Shown: piece by piece, positions 30,046 to 41,409 of the stretch
How the letters are laid out: each line of letters begins with the position of its first letter
How positions within the stretch are numbered: position 1 is the first letter of the stretch
From: Streptococcus parauberis NCFD 2020
GTDB taxonomy: Bacteria > Bacillota > Bacilli > Lactobacillales > Streptococcaceae
DNA length: 64,000 bases
Assembly: GCF_000187935.1 (NCBI RefSeq)
Contig: NZ_AEUT02000001.1
Coordinates: 1,116,001 to 1,180,000, forward strand
Direction of reading: 5' to 3'
Program-made: the position numbers and the translations under genes
Notes under the pieces: generated by a model
The model's input: the letters and a program-made list of their open reading frames with translations, nothing else
What the model was told of the DNA's origin: nothing
Databases searched by the model: none

Positions 30046-31875
30046 CTATTTTCCTTTTAGTCCTGACAAGTCATTTGCTGACAATGTCTCACGAAATTCT
30101 TTTTCTTGCTCTTCTCTTTCTTGTTCAGTCCATTGGTAATGCTTTGCCATTTCATTAATGACTGGCGAAATAACTGCTTCAAGTTTATCACGCATAAATA
30201 GAATGTAATTTGTTCTTCTTAGGAAATAATCAGTTGGCGATAAGGCCATTTCGTAATCCATTGCATAGTGGAGTGAAATTGTTTCAGCTAATGATAACCC
30301 TTCCGCAGCTTTAATTTTACGTGTTAAAGCGTATACTTTAGGGGCATTTGAGCCGTAAAGATTTGCGATATAACGTGCTTCTTCCATAGTCAAACCGCTT
30401 AGAGTTCCTAATTGAGCATACGCTTCTATCTCAGAATCAACATTTGCAGGATTAATCTCACCACCAGAAACAGGATAAGTGGTAGAATTAATTAGTTTAA
30501 ACTGACGATTATGTTCAGTTTTGAGCACATCTATTATTGTTTTTAGAGCTCCTTCTGCCATTTTACGATAATCAGTTATTTTACCACCGGCTAACGTAAA
30601 TAGACCATTATCATCACGTTCAAAGCTTGAGCCCCTTGATACAGCTGAAGGATCTAATTCTTTTTCTGATGAGCTCGTTTCAACTGAATGAATGGCTTTT
30701 TCGACAGCTTCACGATTTGTTTTGTGCTCAACATACTCTTGAACTTTCTCAATAAGGTTATCAAAGCTATCATCAGTTAGTTTGCCACTATTACCACCAT
30801 TATAATCAGACGCACTATTACCAGATAATAATGGTCTTAAACCAGCCCATGAGCTTTCGATATCGTCAAGTGAAAGCTGAGCTTCAGGGAATCTTCTGTT
30901 GACAATTTCAAGCAAGTAGTCAACATCTTCTTGAGTAACAGTTGGATTTTCTAAATCACCTGTATAGTCAGTATCCGTAGTTCCAAAATAGGTTTTTTCT
31001 TCTCTTGGAAGAACAAAGACCATACGTCCGTCATTAAGTCCAGTATCAATATAGACAGGTTGTGATACATCTAATTTTTGACGGTCTACAACTAAATGTA
31101 CTCCTTTTGTAGGACGCATTTGTTGAATTGGATCTTCAGTTCTTGAAAAGTTTCTTACTGTATCACTCCAAGGACCAGTTGTATTTATCACAACTTTCGC
31201 ATTAATCTGAATTTCTTCTCCAGAAAGTAAGTCCCGAGCAATAATACCAGTAATTTTACCATTATCATTACTAATGAAATCTTCTGCTTTAACATGGCTA
31301 GCAATTAAAGCGCCATCACGATTTGCACGTTTAATATTTTCAATGACAAGTCGAGAGTCATTGTTTCTAAAATCAAGGTAAACACCACCACCCAAAAGAT
31401 TTTCTGATTGTAAATCAGGTTGGCGTTTCAATACTTCCTCTTTAGACAAGACCTTGTTCGCTTGTGGAGTATTGGTCACACCAGCTAACAAATCATATAG
31501 GTCCATAGCCACTTTAAGTCGAAACATACTAAATGTACTACCAGGTTCATCATAGACTGGCAATAACATTGGATCTGGTTTAGGAATATGAGGAGCAATC
31601 TGTTGAACAACGGCACGTTCTGATACCGTATCAGACACGACTTCAACATCAAATTGCTTGAGGTATCGTAAACCACCATGAACTAATTTAGTAGATCGAC
31701 TTGAAGTTCCCTCAGCAAAATCTTGCATTTCAATGAGTCCAGTGTCTAAACCGCTTGCTGCAGCTTGTAAAGCCACACCTGCTCCTGTAATCCCCCCTCC
31801 AATGATTAGTAAATCTAAGGAGCGTTCTTGCATCTTTTGAAGTGCTAATTGTCTTGTTTCTCGCGAAAATTCCAT
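30046..31875 (-). CDS. glpO: Alpha-glycerophosphate oxidase
   Basis: FAD enzyme that oxidizes glycerol 3-phosphate to dihydroxyacetone phosphate with O2, producing H2O2. It has 609 residues. The FAD motif is GGGITGAGVALQA (about 26-38). An inserted acidic/polar segment around residues 360-410 (from SDYNGGNSG) distinguishes the streptococcal/enterococcal oxidase from GlpD dehydrogenase. Second gene of the operon, 13 bases after glpK. Confidence 0.95.
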   Translation of the reverse strand: MEFSRETRQLALQKMQERSLDLLIIGGGITGAGVALQAAASGLDTGLIEMQDFAEGTSSRSTKLVHGGLRYLKQFDVEVVSDTVSERAVVQQIAPHIPKPDPMLLPVYDEPGSTFSMFRLKVAMDLYDLLAGVTNTPQANKVLSKEEVLKRQPDLQSENLLGGGVYLDFRNNDSRLVIENIKRANRDGALIASHVKAEDFISNDNGKITGIIARDLLSGEEIQINAKVVINTTGPWSDTVRNFSRTEDPIQQMRPTKGVHLVVDRQKLDVSQPVYIDTGLNDGRMVFVLPREEKTYFGTTDTDYTGDLENPTVTQEDVDYLLEIVNRRFPEAQLSLDDIESSWAGLRPLLSGNSASDYNGGNSGKLTDDSFDNLIEKVQEYVEHKTNREAVEKAIHSVETSSSEKELDPSAVSRGSSFERDDNGLFTLAGGKITDYRKMAEGALKTIIDVLKTEHNRQFKLINSTTYPVSGGEINPANVDSEIEAYAQLGTLSGLTMEEARYIANLYGSNAPKVYALTRKIKAAEGLSLAETISLHYAMDYEMALSPTDYFLRRTNYILFMRDKLEAVISPVINEMAKHYQWTEQEREEQEKEFRETLSANDLSGLKGK

Positions 31876-31888
31876 TCTTTCCTCCTAA

Positions 31889-33771
<1,883 letters not shown>

Positions 33772-34109
33772 TTATTCATTAATAGCTTCTTTTGAATGGT
33801 CAATAATCTTGCCTGAATAAATATCAATGCTATAACTGTACTCATCCTTACCATTTTCAAATTCGACTTCATAGACTATTTTATCATCGTCTTTATCTTA
33901 TTGACAGTTACATTTTTTGAGTCTACGTCTTTAACTTTAGCCTCATCAAATACAATCTTTTTAGCCTTCTTCTCTGAAATTTCTTTTTGACTGGTTTGCT
34001 TAGGCTGTTCATTTCCATTAGCACTTTTTGAATTGGTACTTTGACAAGCACCTATACTTAAGAGTGATAAGGAAGTCATTGCTAGGAGTATATATTTTTT
34101 TCTCACCAT
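33772..34109 (-). pseudogene. PepSY-type lipoprotein gene with a one-base frameshift
   Basis: Starts with a lipoprotein signal peptide (lipobox LSIGACQS) and a charged PepSY-like segment (KAKKIVFDEAKVKDVDSKN). The frame stops at 33876 after 77 residues. One base added near 33897 restores a frame running to TAA at 33772-33774, encoding DKDDDKIVYEVEFENGKDEY and YSIDIYSGKIID, a typical PepSY ending. The likely cause is loss of one A from an A-run (AATAAGATAAAG instead of AATAAAGATAAAG). Confidence 0.8.
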
Positions 34110-34199
34110 ACGATACCTTCGTTCTCTTATTTATTTCAATATACTAAAATATTAATCATTAATCTAAGAAAAGCATTAGAGATTAGGGGCTATTAAAAA

Positions 34200-34225
34200 T
34201 AAAAAACTAGGATTTAACCTAGTTT
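34200..34225 (-). terminator. Terminator after the UPF0291 gene
   Basis: Stem AAACTAGG / CCTAGTTT followed by a T-rich stretch on the minus strand. Ends the glyQ-glyS-UPF0291 transcript. Confidence 0.85.
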
Positions 34226-34233
34226 CTCTAATG

Positions 34234-34491
34234 TTATGACTCAGGATTATCTAATGAGCGACCATGGAGTCCTTTCTCCCGTTGAACCTGTTTTAATTTT
34301 TCAGGAGTTACATCATTGCCTTCTTCATCAACCACTTTGATACCTTCAATGTGGTGACGGACTGAACGACGGTATCCTTCGATATATTCTTGTCTAAGTT
34401 CTGCCTGTTCGACTTTTTCTGGACCAGTTAAGCCTTCTATTTTTTTCTTTCTGGCTAACTCATTGATGCGTTCGATTTTTTTAGGATCCAT
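34234..34491 (-). CDS. UPF0291 / DUF896 family protein
   Basis: An 85-residue cytoplasmic protein starting [17 protein letters not shown], the standard family start and length (YnzC/YneN type in Bacillus). AAGGAAGG lies eight bases upstream. A longer frame reaching 34560 would overlap glyS and is not favoured. Family function is poorly known. Follows glyS by 19 bases. Confidence 0.88.
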   Translation of the reverse strand: MDPKKIERINELARKKKIEGLTGPEKVEQAELRQEYIEGYRRSVRHHIEGIKVVDEEGNDVTPEKLKQVQREKGLHGRSLDNPES

Positions 34492-34510
34492 CAACATTAC
34501 CTTCCTTCTA

Positions 34511-36550
34511 CTATTTTGTATTGAGTTTATTAAAGCTTGCGACACTCTTGGCTTTCTCAACCAAACTTACTAATAAGGCTAGACGATTGGCTTTAAGTTG
34601 AGCATTATCTGACATAACCATTGTGCTATCAAAGAAGTTTACAATATAGTCATTTAAGGCAAACAATTGATTAATTTTCTCACTAGCATTGCCATGTAGA
34701 TCTAGTGAATTCACGGCTTGATATAATGCTTTTTCTTGATCATTTTCAAATAGCGATGAATCAACGACAACTTGCTCTTCAGCTTTTTCAGCCAGGTTAA
34801 AGGCACGAGACAAGTTTTCAACAGCTGATTTATATGTAGAACCCTTAGAAGCTTCAACTAGTGCTTGAGCTGTTTCGAGCATTTGTGGAACTTGGAAGAT
34901 AGTGCTTGCGAGGACGGCTTCTTTGATGTCTTTTGGAATGGCTGCGCCCATCATCTTTTCAATCCGTGCAGAGATAAAATCCATGACTTGACTTTGATTG
35001 TCATAGCTTAAGCTGTCAAATGGAAGATTGTAGCAATTAGCAATTAATTGGTCTAATGGAATATTCCAGTGAAAAGCATCAAGGATACGAACAATCCCTT
35101 GTGTCGCACGGCGAAGAGCATATGGGTCGTTTGATCCACTTGGAATAAGTCCAACTGAGAAGAATGATAAAAGTGTATCTAATTTATCAGCTAAGGCAAG
35201 GACAGCACCTGCTTTGCTTTCAGGTAGTTCACCTTCAGCTGAATTTGGTAAGTAGTGTTCACGGATAGCTTGCGCAACCTCTGGGTTTTCACCAGCAAGT
35301 AGGGCATACTTTTCACCCATTAAACCTTGTAACTCATCAAACTCACCAACCATACCAGTTAATAAGTCAAACTTATAAATTTGACTAGCACGAGCAAGTA
35401 CTTGACTATCTTGACTTGACAAATCTAATTCTTGGGCAAGGGAGTCTGCAATCACACCTGTCCGCTTCATATGATCTCTCAATGAACCAATTTTTTCATG
35501 GAATGTCACTTGATCAAGTTTATTAACCAAATCTTCAATCTGTAATTTTTGGTCCTCACGCCAGAAAAATTCACCATCTTCTAGACGAGCAACAAGTACT
35601 TTTTCATTTCCTTTAATGACATTCTCAATATGTTGGTCATTACCATTTCTGACTGAAATAAAGTTTGGTAATAACTTACCAAATTGATCACGGACTACAA
35701 AGTACCGTTGATGGTTTTTCATTGAAGTGACAAGTACTTCTTCTGGAACTTCTAAGTATTTTGAATCGAAGCTTCCCATAAATGCAGTTGGAAACTCAAC
35801 CAAATTTAGTACTTCATTCAATAAATCTTCATCAATATCAACTTTGACATTAAATTTAATTTCTAATTCATGAATTTGGTGAACAATCATTTCTTGACGT
35901 TCTCTAGCATCAGCAATGACATATACACGCGCAAGATCTTGTTCATAAGAATTTGCTGAGGCAATGGTTGTTTCTTCTCCTAAGAAGCGGTGACCACGTG
36001 ATACACGGCCAGATGAAATATCTAAAAAGTTCATATCAAGAGCTTGATCATCCAATAATACAGTTAATGTATGTACCGGACGAATATACTCAAAACTATT
36101 TGAAGCCCAGTGCATTGATACAGGGAATGATAAACTTGCTAGTACTTGCGGAATTCCCTGTAAAACTTCTTCTGTAGCTTTTCCTTCTTCATGCTTTGTC
36201 ACATATACATATTCTTCGCCCTTAATTTCACAGAACTCAATGTCATCTGTAGTTAGACCTTTTCCACGAACAAACCCTTGGGCAGCTTTTGAATAATCAC
36301 CTTCAGCATCCAAAGCAATTTTCTTTGAAGGTCCTTTGAAATCTTCTGTCAAGTCTGACTGTTTATCAGCAAGACCGGTTACTCGTACAGCTAATCGTCG
36401 AGGAGTAGAAAATGTTTGAATAGTTTCAAATGTTAATCTGTTTTCTGTTAAGAAAGCAGCCATTTTTTCACCAAATTGTTTTTCACTTGAACTAACAACA
36501 TACGCTGGCAGTTCTTCTAATCCTAATTCTACTAATAAATTTTTTGTCAT
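34511..36550 (-). CDS. glyS: Glycyl-tRNA synthetase beta subunit
   Basis: Beta chain of the bacterial alpha2beta2 glycyl-tRNA synthetase, carrying tRNA-binding and HD-like domains. It has 679 residues. N-terminal [16 protein letters not shown] and [11 protein letters not shown] are family signatures. Its ATG shares a base with the glyQ stop. Confidence 0.96.
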   Translation of the reverse strand: MTKNLLVELGLEELPAYVVSSSEKQFGEKMAAFLTENRLTFETIQTFSTPRRLAVRVTGLADKQSDLTEDFKGPSKKIALDAEGDYSKAAQGFVRGKGLTTDDIEFCEIKGEEYVYVTKHEEGKATEEVLQGIPQVLASLSFPVSMHWASNSFEYIRPVHTLTVLLDDQALDMNFLDISSGRVSRGHRFLGEETTIASANSYEQDLARVYVIADARERQEMIVHQIHELEIKFNVKVDIDEDLLNEVLNLVEFPTAFMGSFDSKYLEVPEEVLVTSMKNHQRYFVVRDQFGKLLPNFISVRNGNDQHIENVIKGNEKVLVARLEDGEFFWREDQKLQIEDLVNKLDQVTFHEKIGSLRDHMKRTGVIADSLAQELDLSSQDSQVLARASQIYKFDLLTGMVGEFDELQGLMGEKYALLAGENPEVAQAIREHYLPNSAEGELPESKAGAVLALADKLDTLLSFFSVGLIPSGSNDPYALRRATQGIVRILDAFHWNIPLDQLIANCYNLPFDSLSYDNQSQVMDFISARIEKMMGAAIPKDIKEAVLASTIFQVPQMLETAQALVEASKGSTYKSAVENLSRAFNLAEKAEEQVVVDSSLFENDQEKALYQAVNSLDLHGNASEKINQLFALNDYIVNFFDSTMVMSDNAQLKANRLALLVSLVEKAKSVASFNKLNTK

Positions 36551-37467
36551 TATTCTGCCTCCTCTTTAAGCAAGTCAGCACGACTCGCTTCATCCAATAA
36601 TGGGAAACCTAATTTCTTACGTTCAGCAACAAATGTTTTAGCAACAATACGAGCTAAGTTCCTGATTCTTGCAATGTAACCTGCACGTTCAGTAACTGAA
36701 ACGGCACCGCGAGCATCAAGTAAGTTAAAAGTATGAGAACATTTCAACACATAATCATAAGCTGGGTGAACTAGTCCTTCTTCAAGGGCACGTCCTGCTT
36801 CTTTCTCAAATTTTTCAAAGTTTTCTAAAAGCATTGCTTGATCAGAAATTTCAAAGGAATATTTTGAGTGTTCATATTCAGGTTGCAAGAAAATTTCGCC
36901 ATATTTTACACCTGGTGCCCACTCAATATCATAAACTGAATCAACCTCTTGAATATAAGAAGCTAATCTTTCTAAACCATATGTTACTTCTGAAGTCACA
37001 GGACTAGTTGCCAATCCACCAACTTGTTGAAAGTATGTAAATTGTGTAATTTCCATCCCATCTAACCAAACTTCCCAGCCAAGTCCTGCTGAACCGGTTG
37101 AAGGATTTTCCCAGTTATCTTCAACAAAACGAATGTCATGTTCAAGAGGATTAATACCAAGTTTTTCAAGTGATTCTAAATAGAGCTCTTGAATGTTTGA
37201 TGGTGAAGGTTTCATAACAACTTGGAATTGATGATGTTGATAAAGTCTATTTGGGTTTTCACCATAACGACCATCTGCTGGACGCCGACTTGGTTCAACA
37301 TAGGCAGCATTCCAGGGTTCAGGACCAATTGCACGAAGGAATGTATATGGACTCATTGTCCCAGCCCCTTTTTCATTATCATATGCTTGCATCAGCATAC
37401 AACCTTTGTCATTCCAATATTGTTGCAAGGTTAAAATAATCTCTTGAAAGGTTAGTTTGTTACTCAT
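36550..37467 (-). CDS. glyQ: Glycyl-tRNA synthetase alpha subunit
   Basis: Catalytic alpha chain of glycyl-tRNA synthetase. It has 305 residues from [10 protein letters not shown], the family length; an in-frame ATG nine codons earlier is less likely. [25 protein letters not shown] and the central [19 protein letters not shown] (motif 2/3 region) are conserved. Controlled by a T-box leader directly upstream. Confidence 0.96.
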   Translation of the reverse strand: MSNKLTFQEIILTLQQYWNDKGCMLMQAYDNEKGAGTMSPYTFLRAIGPEPWNAAYVEPSRRPADGRYGENPNRLYQHHQFQVVMKPSPSNIQELYLESLEKLGINPLEHDIRFVEDNWENPSTGSAGLGWEVWLDGMEITQFTYFQQVGGLATSPVTSEVTYGLERLASYIQEVDSVYDIEWAPGVKYGEIFLQPEYEHSKYSFEISDQAMLLENFEKFEKEAGRALEEGLVHPAYDYVLKCSHTFNLLDARGAVSVTERAGYIARIRNLARIVAKTFVAERKKLGFPLLDEASRADLLKEEAE

Positions 37468-37559
37468 TTTTGCCTGCTTTCTAATGTGTCTCACTAACAG
37501 ATAATACTATATCAACAACTATAGTCTATCTCATTAAAGGAAATTTTGGTATCAGAAAA

Positions 37560-37748
37560 GGATGCAACCACACCAACTCCTATACCATTACTGGTATAGG
37601 GGCGTTGATACGCGGTTCCACCCTAGTTTTTCACTTCATTAATTTGTTTAATTGTAATAGAAAGTGCCATCAAATTATCATATTCATCTAGCTTCCACCA
37701 CCTCTAGACTCGCTTAAGAAACCTTAATAATTTACTTCTTTCTTGTAA
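37560..37748 (-). promoter_or_regulatory. T-box riboswitch (glycine) of glyQS
   Basis: The T-box sequence AGGGTGGAACCGCG is on the minus strand at 37611-37624. A stem I region upstream contains GCGAGTC (AG-box like) and a GGC specifier codon (37666-37668, in GATGGCACT), which would read tRNA-Gly. A terminator stem follows at 37573-37607. Uncharged tRNA-Gly should open it. Confidence 0.92.
37573..37607 (-). terminator. T-box terminator hairpin
   Basis: Stem CAACGCCCCTATACCA / TGGTATAGGAGTTG with a short loop. Unusually it is not followed by a T-run; the next pyrimidine run is ATCCTTTT about 14 bases later. Confidence 0.7.
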
Positions 37749-37751
37749 ATC

Positions 37752-37780
37752 ATTGTAGCATAATTCCGTTTGCTTGTCTA
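37752..37780 (-). promoter_or_regulatory. glyQS promoter
   Basis: Minus-strand -35 TAGACA (37775-37780), 17-base spacer, -10 TACAAT (37752-37757) with an upstream TGC extended element. It lies a few bases from the T-box leader. Confidence 0.7.
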
Positions 37781-37804
37781 TTGCTACTAGAGTCCAGCTG
37801 AGAA

Positions 37805-38337
37805 TTATTTGCTAATGTAGCCGTTCGGTTTAATGACTTCGTCAATCAATCTATTTTCTTCGATTATCCTAATTGTTAGAGCAATGGTATAGAATGGAAA
37901 CAGTAGCATGGCAGTGATTTGGGCATGACAAAGTAAGACAAGCCCAATCAGTTCCGGACAAATATTTAAAAAATAATTTGGATGCTTAATATAACGGAAT
38001 AACCAGTGATCGACAAATTTGTGATTTGAAACTATCATTAGTTTTACTGTCCAAATACCAGATAAGAGTTGTGTAACCTTGTACAAGACAAATATGGAAA
38101 ATGTTATTAGGACCATTCCAATTATCCCCTGATTGTCTAGCTTAATCATTTTTAAATAGGCTTCTAAGCTAGCAAAAAAATAAATCATTACATTATATGT
38201 AGCAAAGTAATAAATTGTGAATTCTTGATCCCAAATTCTCTTCCACCTGCTGCCTTAATAGCTTTTTCATTAGCAATCGATATTTTCAAAAAATATAATC
38301 TGATTACAAATAAGCAAAGAACAATAAACAATACCAC
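37805..38337 (-). pseudogene. Isoprenylcysteine carboxyl methyltransferase-family protein, frameshifted
   Basis: The C-terminal part (37805-38188) shows an ICMT-type motif HPNYFLNICPELIG and RIIEENRL with several hydrophobic helices. Reading upstream, a GTG start at 38337 with AAGGAG before it encodes a hydrophobic N-terminus (VVLFIVLCLFVIRLYFLKIS, then FGIKNSQFITLLHIM). The frame breaks at a tandem duplication TAATGTAATG near 38190. Removing one TAATG joins both parts into a 175-residue protein, the normal size for this family. Function would be membrane methyl transfer, substrate unknown. Confidence 0.82.
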
Positions 38338-38412
38338 TTTTCAAAACTCCTTTAAGTCATCATTACTTTGACGAGTATATTAAAAAGTTAGCAACTAAGT
38401 CAAATCAATAAT

Positions 38413-38442
38413 AAAAAGCCCAGTTAAAAAACTGAACTTTTT
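38413..38442 (-). terminator. Terminator of the aldo/keto reductase gene
   Basis: Stem AAAAAGTTCAGTT / AACTGGGCTTTTT on the minus strand. Confidence 0.85.
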
Positions 38443-38455
38443 GATTTAGTCTTAC

Positions 38456-39295
38456 TTAAAAATCTTTTGTATCAGGATCAGGAATTTCAGTCATTCCATC
38501 AAGATTTTTAATTGTTTCAGCATCTTCTTCACTTAATTCAATATCAAAGAAATCCATATTTTCTTTAATTCGATCTTCATGAACTGATTTTGGAAGTGGT
38601 AAAAATCCTTGGTAAACTGACCATGCAAGAGCTAATTGCGCTACTGTTTTACCATATTTTTCTGCTAAGGCTTGCATTTCCTCATTTGTAAAAATGTCAC
38701 CTTGTCCTAGTGGACCCCATGCTTCAAGGATAATATTATGTTCTTTACAATAATCAACTACTTCAGTTTGATAACATCCTGGTGCTAAGCGAATTTGGTT
38801 AACAGCGGGGGCAATTTTAGCGGTCTCAGCTAAAGCTTCTAAATGATGAACTAAGAAGTTACTGACGCCTATGGTTTTTACTAAGCCAGCATCAACAGCT
38901 TCTTCCATATATGACCATGCTTGGGCATTAGCTTCTTTCCAATTATCACGGTATGCTTTAGGATTAGGCCAGTGAACCAAGTATAAATCGACGTAATCCA
39001 GTCCTAGACGTTCAAGTGAAGCAGCTAAGGCTTCTTTAGCTTTATCATAAGAATGTGAGTCATTCCAAAGTTTAGTAGTAACAAATAATTCTTCACGAGG
39101 GATACCACTATCTTTAATTGCTTTACCGACACTAACCTCGTTTTTATAAACAGCAGCTGTATCAATATGACGATAGCCAGCTTTGATAGCAGCCAAAGTT
39201 GATTGGTAAGCTTCTTCACCATCTGCTGCTTTAAAGGTTCCAAATCCTAATATTGGGATTTCCAAACCATTGTTCATTTTTAAAGTTTTAACCAT
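38456..39295 (-). CDS. Aldo/keto reductase
   Basis: NADPH-dependent reductase of carbonyl compounds, 279 residues (2,5-diketogluconate reductase/YvgN-like group). The catalytic tetrad is visible: Asp45 and Tyr50 in RHIDTAAVYKNE, Lys in VTTKLW and His in LVHWP. Monocistronic. Physiological substrate cannot be told from sequence; methylglyoxal detoxification is common in this group. Confidence 0.92.
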   Translation of the reverse strand: MVKTLKMNNGLEIPILGFGTFKAADGEEAYQSTLAAIKAGYRHIDTAAVYKNEVSVGKAIKDSGIPREELFVTTKLWNDSHSYDKAKEALAASLERLGLDYVDLYLVHWPNPKAYRDNWKEANAQAWSYMEEAVDAGLVKTIGVSNFLVHHLEALAETAKIAPAVNQIRLAPGCYQTEVVDYCKEHNIILEAWGPLGQGDIFTNEEMQALAEKYGKTVAQLALAWSVYQGFLPLPKSVHEDRIKENMDFFDIELSEEDAETIKNLDGMTEIPDPDTKDF

Positions 39296-39353
39296 AGAAT
39301 AGCCTCCTTATTTTAGAAATATTGTATCATAATTTTAATAATAACTCCTCAAA

Positions 39354-39379
39354 AAAACTGAGTCGTCGACTCAGTTTTT
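39354..39379 (-). terminator. Terminator of nagA
   Basis: Stem AAAAACTGAGTCG / CGACTCAGTTTTT, overlapping the stop codon region. Confidence 0.9.
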
Positions 39380-40526
39380 ATGCTTGATATACCTTTTTTC
39401 CATCTAAAAAGGTAGCTTTTAATTCTAATTCTTGATCTAAAACGATAAAGTCAGCCGCATATCCTTCTTTAATCTGACCACAGACATGGTCGATTCCGAC
39501 GGATTTAGCTGGTACATAAGAAGACATGTGAATAGCTTGTTCCGCATTTGCAATGCCCCATTCAACTACGTTTTTGATACCATCTTTCAATTTAAGAATA
39601 GATCCAGCTAAACTGCCATTATCTTTCAAACGAGCTGTTCCGTTTTCAACGATAACTGGAAATTCGCCGAGCATGTAATCTCCATCTGCTGCACCACCTG
39701 CTCGCATACAGTCGGTAATCATAGCAACTTTTTCGTAGCCTTTTTGTTGCATTAGAATATCACAGGCAACTGGATTAACATGGTGCCCATCACAAATTAG
39801 TTCAGCAAAGGTTCCTTCAATATTATACATCGCTCCAACCATTCCTGGTTCACGATGGTTTAAACCACGCATACCATTATAGGCATGGACCCAGACACTA
39901 GCACCTGCCTGAACCGCTGCTTGTGCTTCTTTGTAGGTTGCATTTGAGTGTCCTAGTGCAACTGTGACACCTTCTTTGGTAACTGTTGAAACAAACTCTT
40001 CAACTCCTTCACGTTCAGGAGCAAGAGCAATTTTCTTAATTAATCCATTTGCAGCTTCTTGCCATTGTGCAAATTCTTCTAATCTTGGATTTTTCATATA
40101 AATTGGGTTTTGTGCCCCTTTATATTCTTCTGTAAAATAAGGTCCTTCAAAGTATATCCCTTGAATCTTAGCACCTTTTACAGAGTCCGCTACAGAAGCA
40201 ATTGTTTCGGAAACCTTTTTCAACTGTTCGAAATCAGAAGTTAAGGTTGTCGGCAAGAATGATGTCACTCCTGTCGATAATAATCCCTCACTCATTTTAT
40301 GGATACCTTCGGCAGAATTATCCATCACATCTGCTCCAGCAAAACCATGAATATGGGTATCAACTAACCCTGGAGCAATTTGATATCCTGTATAATCAAG
40401 AATTTCTACCGATGAATCAACAGATTCATGCCATTGTCCAAATTTCTCATCTGTAATTTCTAAATAACCTTTATCTTTTCTATGATCTGAGTAGTAAAAA
40501 CAATCTGCTTTAATATAGCTTGTCAT
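39378..40526 (-). CDS. nagA: N-acetylglucosamine-6-phosphate deacetylase
   Basis: Removes acetate from GlcNAc-6-phosphate to give glucosamine-6-phosphate, feeding amino sugars to glycolysis. It has 382 residues of the amidohydrolase superfamily. Metal/catalytic segments are DTHIHGFAG, EGPYF, GHSNAT, ICDGHHV and ITDCMRAGG. Monocistronic, with its own promoter overlapped by a dre operator. Confidence 0.96.
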   Translation of the reverse strand: MTSYIKADCFYYSDHRKDKGYLEITDEKFGQWHESVDSSVEILDYTGYQIAPGLVDTHIHGFAGADVMDNSAEGIHKMSEGLLSTGVTSFLPTTLTSDFEQLKKVSETIASVADSVKGAKIQGIYFEGPYFTEEYKGAQNPIYMKNPRLEEFAQWQEAANGLIKKIALAPEREGVEEFVSTVTKEGVTVALGHSNATYKEAQAAVQAGASVWVHAYNGMRGLNHREPGMVGAMYNIEGTFAELICDGHHVNPVACDILMQQKGYEKVAMITDCMRAGGAADGDYMLGEFPVIVENGTARLKDNGSLAGSILKLKDGIKNVVEWGIANAEQAIHMSSYVPAKSVGIDHVCGQIKEGYAADFIVLDQELELKATFLDGKKVYQA

Positions 40527-40548
40527 CGTAAGTCCTCCCTTTTTCTAC

Positions 40549-40577
40549 ATTATACGCCTATTCTAAAAATTTGTAAA
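40549..40577 (-). promoter_or_regulatory. nagA promoter
   Basis: Minus-strand -35 TTTACA (40572-40577), 17-base spacer and -10 TATAAT (40549-40554), about 20 bases before the ATG; GGGAGG is the ribosome site. Confidence 0.85.
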
Positions 40578-40591
40578 TGGTATATACCGAT
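40576..40591. promoter_or_regulatory. dre operator (NagR/GntR type) of nagA
   Basis: AATGGTATATACCGAT, a near-perfect palindrome around GGTATATACC matching the dre boxes of NagR/YvoA-type regulators. It touches the -35 element of nagA, so binding should block transcription until amino-sugar phosphates accumulate. Confidence 0.8.
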
Positions 40592-40691
40592 TCAAATGTT
40601 AATTTTTATTATTAATAAGCATCTTTAATAATTCTTACTTTTCTTGTATAATAGAGCTTGTCAGTATTCAAAGAAGTATTAGGAGATAAGT

Positions 40692-41369
40692 ATGAAACAG
40701 GAAAAAACAGAACGGCTCTTTCTCGTTCTAAGCGTAATCACCTTGATTCTTGCGGGTGGAATTTATTTTATTTTTGGTGACATGGCTAATGTTAACTCAA
40801 GTGAAAATGCAGTGCAACCTACCCATAAAGTCGTCAGCAAAAATAATAACCTTTCAGAAGCTGTTGACCTCATAGCTAACGCCGAGAAAAATCCAAGTAA
40901 GGATGCTATTGAAAAGGCACAGAAGAAACTAGACAAGCTCAAAAACACAGATACAAAAAAACAACTTCAAAAAAAATTAGACCAAATCAAGAGTGATTTT
41001 GAGACCTATGAAAAAGCTCAAAAAGCTGTTGAAGAAACTAAAAATAATCCGACAACTGAAAATAAAGATTTAGCTCAAGCAGCAATTGATAAAGTTAATG
41101 ATGAAAAGAAAAAAGCTGATTTACAAAGCCAATTAGATGCCATTGTCATTATAGATACCACTGTGATTGAATCTGATTCAAATCCCAGTGTACCTGCTAC
41201 TGATACTACAGTAGACGCGGGTCAAGCTCCAGCCGAGAGTTATATTCCTCAAGCACCAGCTTCCACACCAATTGTACCCACAACACCCGCACCTGAAACA
41301 AGTGCACCTGCTACTGATACAACAAATGGAACAGGTACTGATGGAACAACAGGAACTTCCGGTCAATAG
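40692..41369 (+). CDS. Membrane-anchored helical-repeat protein of unknown function
   Basis: A 225-residue protein. An N-terminal transmembrane helix (about residues 9-29) is followed by two similar Lys/Glu-rich helical units (about 54-100 and 103-150; compare NPSKDAIEKAQKKLDKLK with NKDLAQAAIDKVND), then a Pro/Thr/Ser/Ala-rich tail ending in GTSGQ. No LPXTG motif. It was not recognised. Probably exposed outside the membrane. Codes on the plus strand, unlike its neighbours, and shares a bidirectional terminator with degV. Confidence 0.8.
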   Translation: MKQEKTERLFLVLSVITLILAGGIYFIFGDMANVNSSENAVQPTHKVVSKNNNLSEAVDLIANAEKNPSKDAIEKAQKKLDKLKNTDTKKQLQKKLDQIKSDFETYEKAQKAVEETKNNPTTENKDLAQAAIDKVNDEKKKADLQSQLDAIVIIDTTVIESDSNPSVPATDTTVDAGQAPAESYIPQAPASTPIVPTTPAPETSAPATDTTNGTGTDGTTGTSGQ

Positions 41370-41371
41370 TT

Positions 41372-41408
41372 AAAAAAAGCTGACTCAATCAATTGAGTCA
41401 GCTTTTTT
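41372..41408. terminator. Bidirectional terminator between the helical-repeat gene and degV
   Basis: Long stem AAAAAAGCTGACTCAA / TTGAGTCAGCTTTTTT between convergent genes. Confidence 0.9.
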
Positions 41409-41409
41409 G

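Noticed and set aside
29816..30139. Plus-strand open frame of 107 codons across glpF/glpO
   Set aside because: Antisense to two strongly conserved genes; no family resemblance.
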